Assembly: GCF_964204645.1 (NCBI RefSeq)
Contig: NC_134028.1
Location: 17,165,263 to 17,229,262 of the forward strand
Direction of reading: 5' to 3'
Length of the DNA: 64,000 bases
DNA from: Tubulanus polymorphus
Taxonomy: Eukaryota; Nemertea; Palaeonemertea; Tubulaniformes; Tubulanidae
Below, one piece after another: positions 54,192 to 61,634 of the stretch. How positions within the stretch are numbered: the stretch's first letter is position 1; the number at the start of each line of letters is the position of its first letter. Made by a program: the position numbers and the translations under genes. Below the pieces are notes generated by a model, which was given only the letters and a program-made list of their open reading frames with translations, was not told where the DNA came from and did no database searches.

Positions 54192-57095
54192 CGTTAATTC
54201 ATTAGTCTGGTTTTGTCGCCCGCGACAATTCAATATTTTGGTTTTGTCGCCCGGGATAATTCTTCTTTTTGGTTTTGTCGCCCGCAACAATACATTATTT
54301 TGGTTTTATATTTTGTTTAGCTGCCCGCGACAATTTTTTTTTGGTTTTGTCGCCCACGACAATTCAATATTTTGGTTTTATCGCCTGCGATAATTCATTA
54401 TTTTGGTTTTATCGCCCGCGACAATTCATTATTTTGGTTTTATCGCCCGCGACAATTCATTATTTTGGTTTTATCACCCGCGACAATTCATTATTTTAGT
54501 TTTATCGCCCGCGACAATTCAATATTTTGGTTTTGTCGCCTGCGACAATTCAATATTTTGGTTTTATCGCCCGCGACAATTCATTACTTTAGTTTTATCT
54601 CCAGCGACAATTCATTATTTTGGTTTTGTCGCCCGGGATAATTCTTCTTTTTGGTTTTGTCGCCCGCAACAATTCATTATTTTGGTTTTATATTTTGTTT
54701 AGTTGCCCGCGACAATTCAATATTTTGGTTTTGTCGCCTGCGACAATTCAATATTTTGGTTTTATCGCCCGCGACAATTCATTACTTTAGTTTTATCTCC
54801 AGCGACAATTCATTATTTTGGTTTTGTCGCCCGGGATAATTCTTCTTTTTGGTTTTGTCGCCCGCAACAATTCATTATTTTGGTTTTATATTTTGTTTAG
54901 TTGCCCGCGACAATTTTTTTTTGGTTTTGTCGCCCACGACAATTCAATATTTTGGTTTTATCGCCCGCGATAATTCATTATTTTGGTTTTATCGCCCGCG
55001 ACAATTCATTATTTTGGTTTTATCGCCCGCGACAATTCATTATTTTGGTTTTGTCGCACGCGACATTAGCGACAATTCAAGATTTTGGTTTTATCGCCCA
55101 CGACAATTCAATATTTTGGTTTTATCGCCCGCGATAATTCATTATTTTGGTTTTATCGCCCGCGACAATTCATTATTTTGGTTTTATCGCCCGCGACAAT
55201 TCATTATTTTGGTTTTGTCGCACGTGACAATAGCGACAATTCAAGATTTTGGTTTTATTGCCCGCGACAATTCATTTTTTGGATTTGTCGCCCACGACAA
55301 TTCAATATTTTGGTTTTATCGCCCGCGACAATTCATTATTTTGGTTTTATCGCCCGCGACAATTCATTATTTTGGTTTTATCGCCCGCGACAATTCATTA
55401 ATTTGGTTTTGTCACCCGCGACAAAACAATATTTTGATTTTGTCGCCCACGACAATTCATTAGTCTGGTTTTATCGCCCGCGACAATTCATTATTTCGGT
55501 TTTATCGCCCGCGACAATTCATTATTTTGGTTTTGTCGCACGCGACAATAGCGACAATTCAAGATTTTGGTTTTATCGCCCGCGACAATTCATTTTTTGG
55601 ATTTGTCGCCCACGACAATTCAATATTTTGGTTTTATCGCCCGCGACAATTCATTATTTCGGTTTTATCGCCCGCGACAATTCATTATTTTGGTTTTATC
55701 GCCCGCGACAAAACAATATTTTGATTTTGTCGCCCGCGAAAATTCAATATTTTGGTTTTATCGCCCGCGACAATTCATTATTTCGGTTTTATCGCCCGCG
55801 ACAATTCATTATTTTGGTTTTGTCGCACGCGACAATAGCGACAATTCAAGATTTTGGTTTTATCGCCCGCGACAATTCATTTTTTGGATTTGTCGCCCAC
55901 GACAATTCAATATTTTGGTTTTATCGCCCGCGACAATTCATTATTTCGGTTTTATCGCCCGCGACAATTCATTATTTTGGTTTTATCGCCCGCGACAATT
56001 CATTATTTTGGTTTTGTCGCACACGACAATGGCGACAATTCAAGATTTTGGTTTTATCGCCCACGACAATTCAATATTTTGGTTTTATCGCCCGCGACAA
56101 TTCATTATTTTGGTTTTATCGCCCGCTACAATTTTTTTCTCTTTTTGTCGCGGTTTTATCGCCTGCGACACTTCAATATTTTGGTTTTATCGCCCGCAAC
56201 AATTCATTATTTTGGTTTTGTATTTTGTTTTTGTCGCCCGCGACAATTTTTTTTAATGGTTTTGTCGCCCGCGACAATTCAATATTTTAGTTTTATCGCC
56301 CGCGACAATTCATTATTTTGGTTTTGTCGCACCGACAATTCTTTTTTTGGTTTTGTCGCCCGCGACAATTCATTAATTTGGTTTTGTCGCCCGCGTTAAT
56401 TCATTAGTCTGGTTTCGTCGCCCGCGACAATTCATTATTTTGGTTTTGTCGCCAGCGACAATTCACCATTTTGGTTTTGTCGCCCGCGACAATTCACCGT
56501 TTTGGTTTTATCGCCCGCGACAATTCATTATTTTGGTTTTGTCGCCTGCGACAATTCACCGTTTTGGTTTTGTCACCCGCGACAATTCATTATTTTGGTT
56601 TTATCGCCCGCGACAATTCATTATTTTAGTTTTATCGCCCGCGACAATTCATTATTTTGGTTTTGTCGCCCACGACAATTCAATATTTTGGTTTTATCGC
56701 CCCGACAATTCATTATTTTGGTTTTGTCGCCCCGACAATTCTTTTTTTTGGTTTTGTCGCCGGCGACAATTCATTAGTCTGGTTTTGTCGCCCGCGACAA
56801 TTCAATATTTTGGTTTTATCGCCCACGACAATTCAATATTTTGGTTTTATCGCCCGCGAAAATTCATTATTTTGGTTTTATCGCACGCGACAATAGCGAC
56901 AATTCAAGATTTTGGTTTTATCGCCCGCGACAATTCATTTTTTGGATTTGTCGCCCACGACAATTCAATATTTTGGTTTTATCGCCCGCGACAATTCATT
57001 ATTTTGGTTTTATCGCCCGCGACAATTCATTATTTTGGTTTTGTCACCCGAGACAATTCATCATTTTGGTTTTGTCCCCCGCGACAATTCTTTTT
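54192..57095 (+). repeat. Array subdomain 4: right end of the main array
   Basis: The marker variant returns at 54192 and 56394, and variant classes from all earlier subdomains are mixed. AAAACAATATTTTGATTTTG variants and ATTTCGG variants are frequent. The last recognisable unit carries GTCCCCCGCGACAATTC and stops in a short T-run at about 57095, where unrelated sequence begins. Confidence 0.7.
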
Positions 57096-57104
57096 CAGTC
57101 CACT

Positions 57105-57120
57105 TGGGACTTTAGTCCCA
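57105..57120. repeat. Inverted repeat TGGGACT-TT-AGTCCCA
   Basis: A perfect 7-bp stem around a TT spacer lies ten bases inside the boundary between satellite and dispersed repeat. It has the same 7-2-7 geometry as the satellite dyad but an unrelated sequence. It may be the end of the dispersed element. Confidence 0.7.
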
Positions 57121-57142
57121 GCGGGCTATTGTGTTCACTTTT

Positions 57143-57158
57143 CGTCCGTCCGTCCGTC
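57143..57158. repeat. (CGTC)4 microsatellite
   Basis: Four exact CGTC units, followed by CATAGACGG, which can pair back with the last CCGTC. A short tetranucleotide tract like this is a likely high-copy landmark of the dispersed repeat. Confidence 0.85.
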
Positions 57159-57181
57159 CATAGACGGAATCCAGTTATTTT

Positions 57182-57520
57182 GGGAAGTTTTGAAGACGGT
57201 AAGGTAATGTCTTGATATTTGGTTTATACATGTATCTACCCTAGACACATCGTCAGCCCTAAAACTGGCCCTGTCAGATTCAAGATGGCCGACTGGCAGC
57301 CATTGTTGTTTGCCAAAATCAGCACTTTTTAAACATTTTCGAAGTTTTCGTGGGAAATTTTGAAGACGCTTTGATCAATTACCTTGATCTTTCGTTTATA
57401 TTTGAATCTACCAAAGGCCCATCAGCATAAGAAAATTGGGTCGATCTGACTCAAGATGGCCGTCCTATGACCTTTTTAGTGCCCAAAAATGTCAATTTTG
57501 GCCAGAATTCTAGGTCCTGT
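57182..57520. repeat. Two diverged direct copies of a roughly 170-bp segment
   Basis: The word gggaa(g/a)ttttgaagacg begins at 57182 and at 57352, and caagatggccg at 57281 and 57452, a constant offset of 170-171 bp. Between these landmarks both copies keep a 'cttgat(a/c)tt', 'gtttata' and 'atctacc' series. The copies are well diverged, so this duplication is old compared with the satellite duplications. Confidence 0.65.
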
Positions 57521-57689
57521 AGCTTCCTACTGGTTTGCCATTTCTCATTGCAATTGCTGATGGGTATTTTTTGGAGAGGGATGTTTTATACCTGGGACAG
57601 GTGTTTTTGATCAGCCAATTATGACGCAATTGGCGGCCATCTTGGTGTCATCAGTACTCATTCGTAGTTGGGAAAAAGTTTTTCCACAT

Positions 57690-58440
57690 TAAATTGATAC
57701 CTAAGCATATTGTGTTACTATATTCAATTGGAAAGTTGTAGCCCATAACGTGTTCTATGATTTTGGTGAGTTTCAAGGTCATTGGTTTTAGTATGTGGCC
57801 ATCAGGGGGCGTTGAATAATACAATAACTTAGTATTGATATATTATATTTGTACCAAGGCATATTTTGTTACCATGATCAATTGCAAAGTTGTAGTTCAT
57901 GACATCGTCTATGATTGTGGTGAGTTTTTAAGGACATTAGTTATTCCATATAGTCACCAGGGGGCGTTGAATAGTAGAAAAGCTTAGTTTTTCCTTATTA
58001 GATTGGTACCTAGGCATAGTTTGTTACCATGATCCATTGCAAAGTTGTAGATCATGACATCGTCTATGATTGTGGTGAGTTTTTAAGGACATTAGTTATT
58101 CTATATAGTCACCAGGGGGCGTAGAATGGCTTAGTATTTCCTTATTAGATTGGTACCTAGGCATATTTTGTTACTATTATCAATTGCAAAGTTGTATTTC
58201 ATGACATGTACTACGATTGTGGTGAGTTTTAAGGTCATTGGGTTTTGCATATGGTCACCAGGGGCGTTGAATAGTAGAATAACTCCATATTAAATTGGTA
58301 ACGAGGCATATTTTGTTATCACAATCAATTACAAAATCATAGCTGCTCACATGTTCTATGATTGTGGTGGGTTTCAAGGTCATTGGTTTTTGTATATGGT
58401 CACTAGAGGGCGTTATGTATTGAAATTGTACTAGCCTCGG
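57690..58440. repeat. Five tandem units of roughly 145-155 bp
   Basis: The word gcata(t/g) followed by a TTGTTA-type word begins at 57705, 57859, 58014, 58161 and 58306, giving steps of 154, 155, 147 and 145 bp. Every unit then has a caatt(g/a) / aaagt word, a 'tgtggtgag' or similar word, an 'aaggtcattgg' or 'aaggacattag' word and a 'tcaccagggggcg' or similar word near its end. The units differ at many sites, so the array is old. No coding potential is seen. Confidence 0.75.
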
Positions 58441-58444
58441 CAGT

Positions 58445-58476
<32 letters not shown>

Positions 58477-58534
58477 TTAGATTGTTGAGCATTTGAAACC
58501 ACTTCCCAAGTGAGCATGGTGTCCCTGGACCCCT

Positions 58535-59012
58535 AGTTTAGTTTTGTCTCCCGCGACAATTCATTATTCTGGTTTTGTCGCCACGACAATTCAATATTTT
58601 GGTTTTAACGCCCGCGACAATTCATTATTGTGGTTTTATCGCCCGCGACAATTCATTATTTTGGTTTTGTCGCCCGCGACAATTCACCATTTTGGTTTTG
58701 TCGCCCGCGACAATTCACCGTTTTGGTTTTGTCACCCGCGACAATTCATTATTTTGGTTTTATCGCCCGCGACAATTCATTATTTTGGTTTTATCGCCCG
58801 CGACAATTCATTATTTTGGTTTTATCGCCGCGACAATTCAATATTTTGGTTTTAACGCCCGCGACAATTCATTATTGTGGTTTTATCGCCCGCGACAATT
58901 CATTATTTTGGTTTTATCGCCCGCGACAATTCATTATTTTTGTTTTGTCCCCCGTGACAATTCAATATTTTGGTTTTGTCACCCGCGACAATTCATAATT
59001 TTGGTTTTGTCG
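58535..59012 (+). repeat. Second patch of the 31-bp satellite (about 15 units)
   Basis: After the dispersed repeat the same 31-bp unit resumes, starting with TTTTGTCTCCCGCGACAA and ending in TTTTGGTTTTGTCG at about 59012. The patch includes variants not common in the main array, such as AACGCCCGCGAC and ATTGTGG, each seen twice about 240 bp apart. It is in the same orientation as the main array. It fits the outer end of one array split by the dispersed element. Confidence 0.9.
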
Positions 59013-59059
59013 GAACATTAAGTTTTTTGGTCGAACAGTGTGTTAAGGTCGTTTTGGAA

Positions 59060-59360
59060 ATTTAATCGGTCTGGTATATTTTGGATTACTGTGTATGTCA
59101 TTTGTCAGGACATTAAACAGAAGACGACTTAGGATACTAACTTGCGTGTCTCAACTAGTTAGACCGTCTCATTCCAAGATGAGGCGTTCCGTTGATTTCG
59201 GTTACAAGTTTTCGTTCAGAGATAACTGCTGAGCCATTTTAACGACCTATAATTGATACTGTTTCCTAATAGCCTTTTTAGTAATGGCTGATGTTGAGCC
59301 TTATCAAATGCTTTGTTGAAATCCACCGTTGAACAGGATTCTAAGACTGTGCAGAAAACC
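59060..59360 (-). pseudogene. Fragment of a non-LTR (LINE-type) reverse transcriptase
   Basis: Read on the minus strand from about 59360, the sequence gives a V-D-F-N-K-A-F-D block like the (L/I)DFSKAFD motif of non-LTR reverse transcriptases, then L-L-K-R-L, a W-L-S-S-Y-L block, an E-I-N-G block and finally S-I-L-x-x-L-L-F-N-V-L-x-N-D-I, which matches the GSxLGPLLFxxYxNDL region. The order and spacing fit the palm domain up to just before the catalytic YADD box, which is not present. The frame is broken: a TGA at 59216-59218 follows the S-Y-L block, the next block is in another frame, and the GVPQG part is lost. The fragment ends close to the satellite boundary at 59012. The clade (CR1, RTE or other) cannot be told from this piece. 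Confidence 0.75.
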
Positions 59361-59749
59361 CGTTATCGCTGCTTTGCAGCTATATTTATAATTATTATTG
59401 GACTCGGACCCGCTGAGCAATAAATTCATAAAATTGACTTTGAAATTGATTGTGGAGAAGAGAGGGAATAATTCGATAGCTCTTCCTCATAAAGAAGAGA
59501 GAAATTTCGGAAAGAAAACACAACATGGCTACTATTTGAACGGAACCAAATTTCCGATGTTTACGGCTCGACAGTGCCTTTATAACGTGGATTTATCAAA
59601 ATTCCCATGCAGTATCTGGAGATTGAAGTGAGCTGAAGGATATCATACGGATTGTATCGGCGACAGCGGTAAGGCAAGGAAGCCTTTACACTTTTAACAA
59701 AAACTGTGTGGAAAAGGGAAAAAAATAATAATAATCACGCGAATTTCAA
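59361..59749. other. Intergenic stretch, no gene supported
   Basis: This interval joins the reverse transcriptase fragment to the Polinton remnant. The plus strand has an open stretch of 77 codons ending at 59631 (TGA), but it would need a TTG start, has no recognisable domain and is short enough to occur by chance. A purine-rich run followed by AATAATAATAAT precedes the hairpin at 59750. I see no promoter, RNA gene or transposon end. Confidence 0.5.
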
Positions 59750-59781
59750 TAGGGTTTTCTGTGAAGAAACAGAAAACCCTA
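59750..59781. repeat. Perfect 13-bp hairpin at the left edge of the Polinton remnant
   Basis: TAGGGTTTTCTGT and its exact reverse complement flank a GAAGAA loop. The right arm lies in the capsid reading frame (K-Q-K-T-L), so the left arm could be a fold-back copy made when the element was broken. It is too short to be a normal Polinton terminal inverted repeat, which is usually hundreds of bases long. Confidence 0.85.
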
Positions 59782-60593
59782 ATTAAGATCAGAAAAGCTA
59801 ATAATGCAGTAGTAACTAATGCTATAGATAATTTGATAAAAAATATTTATGGAAGCAAATATAAAATTCCATACGCAATTCAAGAAGATATTATATTCGA
59901 AATAACATTTGCTCCTGTTAATGAAATTGTGTTATCTAGCGTTGTTAAAGATATGGGTTATGAATTATCGAATATATGTTTAGAATATAATACAGTAACT
60001 GATGAAAATATTGCTAACACAATTCAAACTCAATACAATCAAGGATTTTCATTATTATATGATTATATTGATAAATTTAAAACTGTAACTATTAATGCAA
60101 ATGATGAAATAATTAATGAGAATATTAACTTCCCAAGAAGATCTATTAAAGGTATATTAATATTTTTTACCATTGCAACATATTCTAATGGCGCAATACA
60201 GGCCGATAATTATTATAATCCTTAAATAACAAAAGTAGAAATAACTATCGAAGGAATAGCAAATAAAATATTTTGTCAAGGAATGAGAATGATAGATCAA
60301 TGGCCAAAAATTAGAAAACATTTATGAATGAAAAAGTAAAATCATCTGAAAATTGTAATATTAATCAAATTGATTATTATACCGGTAATAAATACGCACT
60401 ATGGTTAGATTTTAGAACAACAGTGGATAATTCATTACATGGTTCTGGGAAAAAATTACAAAATACAAAAAATGGAATACAATTATTCATGAAAAAGAAA
60501 AAAGGAATAAAAAATTTCAAAATGCACGTTTATATTATATCTGACGCGCAATTAAATATTATGAATTCTCAATTAGAAAGTATTCAATATTAG
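59761..60593 (+). pseudogene. Polinton major capsid protein, C-terminal part, broken
   Basis: The reading frame resembles the C-terminal jelly-roll half of Polinton double-jelly-roll major capsid proteins, the shell protein of the predicted virion. Landmarks are a K-I-R-K-A-N-N block near the start, F-E-I-T-F-A-P, Y-E-L-S-N-I-x-L-E-Y, a P-R-R-S-x-K-G-I-L block, Y-Y-N-P, W-L-D-F-R and a C-terminal V-Y-I-I-S-D-A-Q block. The family assignment comes from recall of these motifs, not a search. A full protein would have roughly 500 residues or more, so the N-terminal half is absent. The join between Y-K-I-P and D-I-I-F-E looks shortened, suggesting an internal deletion. A TAA at 60223-60225 stops the frame just after Y-Y-N-P, and a one-base loss near 60322 moves the remainder into the frame that ends at 60593. 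The ATG at 60324 is probably an internal methionine. Integrase follows 30 bases downstream. Confidence 0.7.
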
Positions 60594-60616
60594 AAATATA
60601 AAGTTAAAATTAACGA

Positions 60617-60626
60617 TATATAAATG
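60617..60626 (+). promoter_or_regulatory. TATATAAATG element at the integrase start
   Basis: The ten bases end in the ATG of the integrase gene. The same ten bases precede the ATPase and the 196-residue protein. The core TAAATG equals the poxvirus late-promoter initiator. Whether it works as a promoter or TATA box here is inferred from recurrence alone. Confidence 0.45.
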
Positions 60627-60880
60627 GGGGGTAAAAATACTCCCAATACTAAAGAACAATATCTAAGAAATTTATATTACAACCCTGAGAGTTTGGTTGC
60701 TTATTCTTCTACCAAAGATATATGGCGTCAAGTAAAACAAGATAAATTAGATAAGATAATCCACCAAAATTTAGTTAAATATAAAGATATAAATGAATTT
60801 ATGTTAGAACAACCAACATATACAACACATAAAAAAATTGTTAGAAAATATCAAACTTGTAAAACTATGGTAAGTTATGT

Positions 60881-60890
60881 AGATGAACAG
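60881..60890. repeat. Left target-site duplication AGATGAACAG
   Basis: The ten bases AGATGAACAG lie directly before the left inverted repeat and again directly after the right one at 61625-61634. They are part of the integrase reading frame, so they mark the exact insertion point. Confidence 0.92.
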
Positions 60891-60950
60891 CGGTACTCGA
60901 AAAACGCCTAATGAAATACACCGAATCGGAAAGCGCATAACGCCTAATTC
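60891..60950. repeat. Left terminal inverted repeat (60 bp)
   Basis: It pairs with the reverse complement of 61565-61624 at 56 of 60 positions. Each arm holds two GCCTAAT words, an inner repeat that could serve as paired transposase sites. Confidence 0.92.
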
Positions 60951-61106
60951 CTAGAAAATGACCTAATTTCGTAACTGCACCATCTACTGAGACTCACAAT
61001 CCAACTCATCAACGGAACAGTTTGAAAATACATGTGTTTTACGCTTCACGAAACGAGACTACTACTCTAATAAACTTCATTATAGGATGATGATAGAATG
61101 TCCGCC

Positions 61107-61129
61107 GTGTAAACTGAAACAGTTTACAC
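61107..61129. repeat. Hairpin, 10-bp stem with 3-base loop
   Basis: GTGTAAACTG and CAGTTTACAC surround AAA, a perfect stem inside the transposon. A smaller stem, CCTACG-CT-CGTAGG, lies at 61214-61227. Confidence 0.85.
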
Positions 61130-61496
61130 TTCTATGATAACGCGAAAACAAACGTCGTGGTTATAAACCGGCTTTCTAGAATTTTGAAACCGGAATGCAT
61201 AAATATGGTACAACCTACGCTCGTAGGAACAACGCACACAAAGACTGATAAAATAGCTTTTCTCAAAATTATCCTCCAAAACTGTTCACAACCACGCTAA
61301 TGTGAACCTACCGAACCAATGAGAGACTAAATAATGTCCAGCCCCTGAACTTCCTTGAACAAAAGATAATAAACTATATGTTCCATATAAAAAATATGAT
61401 GTCTTTTATTATCATAATACTCTGTCTTAATATGAAATAATAACACAGATAAGACAGTAGAAACGAAGTGGAACAGGCGGCGCTCCACGCACTCCG

Positions 61497-61532
61497 ACGT
61501 GAACTATGTAGCGTTGCGTACATAGTTCACGT
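61497..61532. repeat. Hairpin, 14-bp stem with 8-base loop
   Basis: ACGTGAACTATGTA and its exact reverse complement flank GCGTTGCG. It sits about 30 bases inside the right TIR and is the strongest internal fold of the transposon. A subterminal hairpin of this kind could be a transposase or replication feature. Confidence 0.88.
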
Positions 61533-61564
61533 AGGAATTTATGTCAATTTCTTGGATGTTACTT

Positions 61565-61624
61565 GAATTAGGCGTTATGCGTTTTCCGATCCGGTGTTTT
61601 TCATTAGGCGTTTTTCGAATACCG
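61565..61624. repeat. Right terminal inverted repeat (60 bp)
   Basis: It is the reverse complement of the left arm with four substitutions and ends in ACCG directly before the second copy of the target duplication. Confidence 0.92.
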
Positions 61625-61634
61625 AGATGAACAG
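61625..61634. repeat. Right target-site duplication AGATGAACAG
   Basis: Exact copy of 60881-60890. The integrase frame picks up with the TGG codon at 61635. Confidence 0.92.

Larger units (their letters stand above)
1..57095 (+). repeat. 31-bp satellite array (about 1,800 tandem units, open at the left edge)
   Basis: Tandem units of 31 bp run without a break from the first base to about 57095. The commonest unit is 15 T-rich bases containing TATTTTGG followed by the 16-base dyad TTGTCGCCCGCGACAA, which is two 7-bp inverted arms around CC. Base content of the consensus is 13 T, 5 A, 6 G and 7 C, so the strand is strongly T-skewed, with three CpGs per unit. Common variants are ATCGCC for GTCGCC, CACGAC, CTGCGAC, CGCAAC, a 30-bp GCCGCGAC form and a 29-bp GCCCCGAC form, plus a few irregular segments (T-run followed by CTCTTTTTGTCGCGG; TTTTGTATTTTGTTTTTG). 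Because 31 is one more than a multiple of three, the array reads through all three forward frames as the same 31-residue peptide cycle, broken by stops in variant units such as TTTTAG. I regard it as non-coding satellite DNA. Its role is unknown; centromeric, heterochromatic or subtelomeric satellite are all possible. Confidence 0.97.
57096..58534. mobile_element. Dispersed invertebrate repeat interrupting the satellite (no gene seen)
   Basis: This 1.44-kb stretch shares nothing with the 31-bp units on either side. It opens with a 16-base dyad, has four CGTC units, then two diverged copies of a roughly 170-bp segment containing 'caagatggccg', then five roughly 150-bp units containing 'caccagggggcg', and ends with 'ggtgtccctggacccctag'. 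I see no ORF of useful length, no clear terminal inverted repeat and no obvious target-site duplication. Words of this kind are familiar from high-copy repeats in marine invertebrate genomes. The satellite resumes on the far side in roughly the same unit phase, which fits insertion into a once continuous array. Class is unknown. Confidence 0.6.
60891..61624. mobile_element. 734-bp non-autonomous TIR transposon, possibly Mutator-like
   Basis: The element starts CGGTACTCG, ends CGAATACCG and is flanked by a 10-bp target duplication. Terminal inverted repeats are about 60 bp with four mismatches (60891-60950 and 61565-61624). A 9-10 bp target duplication with long TIRs is typical of Mutator-like elements; other superfamilies usually make shorter ones, so this class is likely but not proven. 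No ORF inside is long enough for a transposase, so it would need one supplied in trans. The interior holds several strong hairpins. It sits inside the Polinton integrase and is therefore younger than the Polinton insertion. Differences between the two TIRs suggest that it is not brand new, or that the source copy already had them. Confidence 0.9.

Noticed and set aside
72-56290. Hundreds of long forward ORFs (up to 564 codons) in the first 57 kb
   Set aside because: They all follow from a 31-bp unit that has no stop in any forward frame. They overlap in three frames, encode the same 31-residue cycle and have no consistent start or end, so they are not genes.
1-57095. CRISPR array (about 31-bp repeats)
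   Set aside because: The repeats are contiguous with no unique spacers, the context is eukaryotic and there are no cas genes.
1-57095. Telomeric repeat
   Set aside because: The unit is 31 bp with CpGs and a dyad, not a short G-rich telomere word, and it ends in transposons, not at a chromosome end within the window.
57096-58534. Terminal inverted repeats for the dispersed element
   Set aside because: Ends were compared and share no inverted match beyond a few bases; the dyad at 57105 is local to one end.
59398-59631. ORF of 77 codons between the reverse transcriptase fragment and the Polinton
   Set aside because: It needs a TTG start, is short and shows no recognisable motif; possible exon or chance.
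60324-60593. Separate 89-residue gene starting at ATG 60324
   Set aside because: Its residues continue the capsid C-terminus in the frame shifted by one base, so it is the tail of the broken capsid gene.
60891-61624. Intron in the integrase gene
   Set aside because: The 734-bp insert has 60-bp inverted ends and a 10-bp target duplication and lacks sensible GT-AG borders, so it is a transposon.
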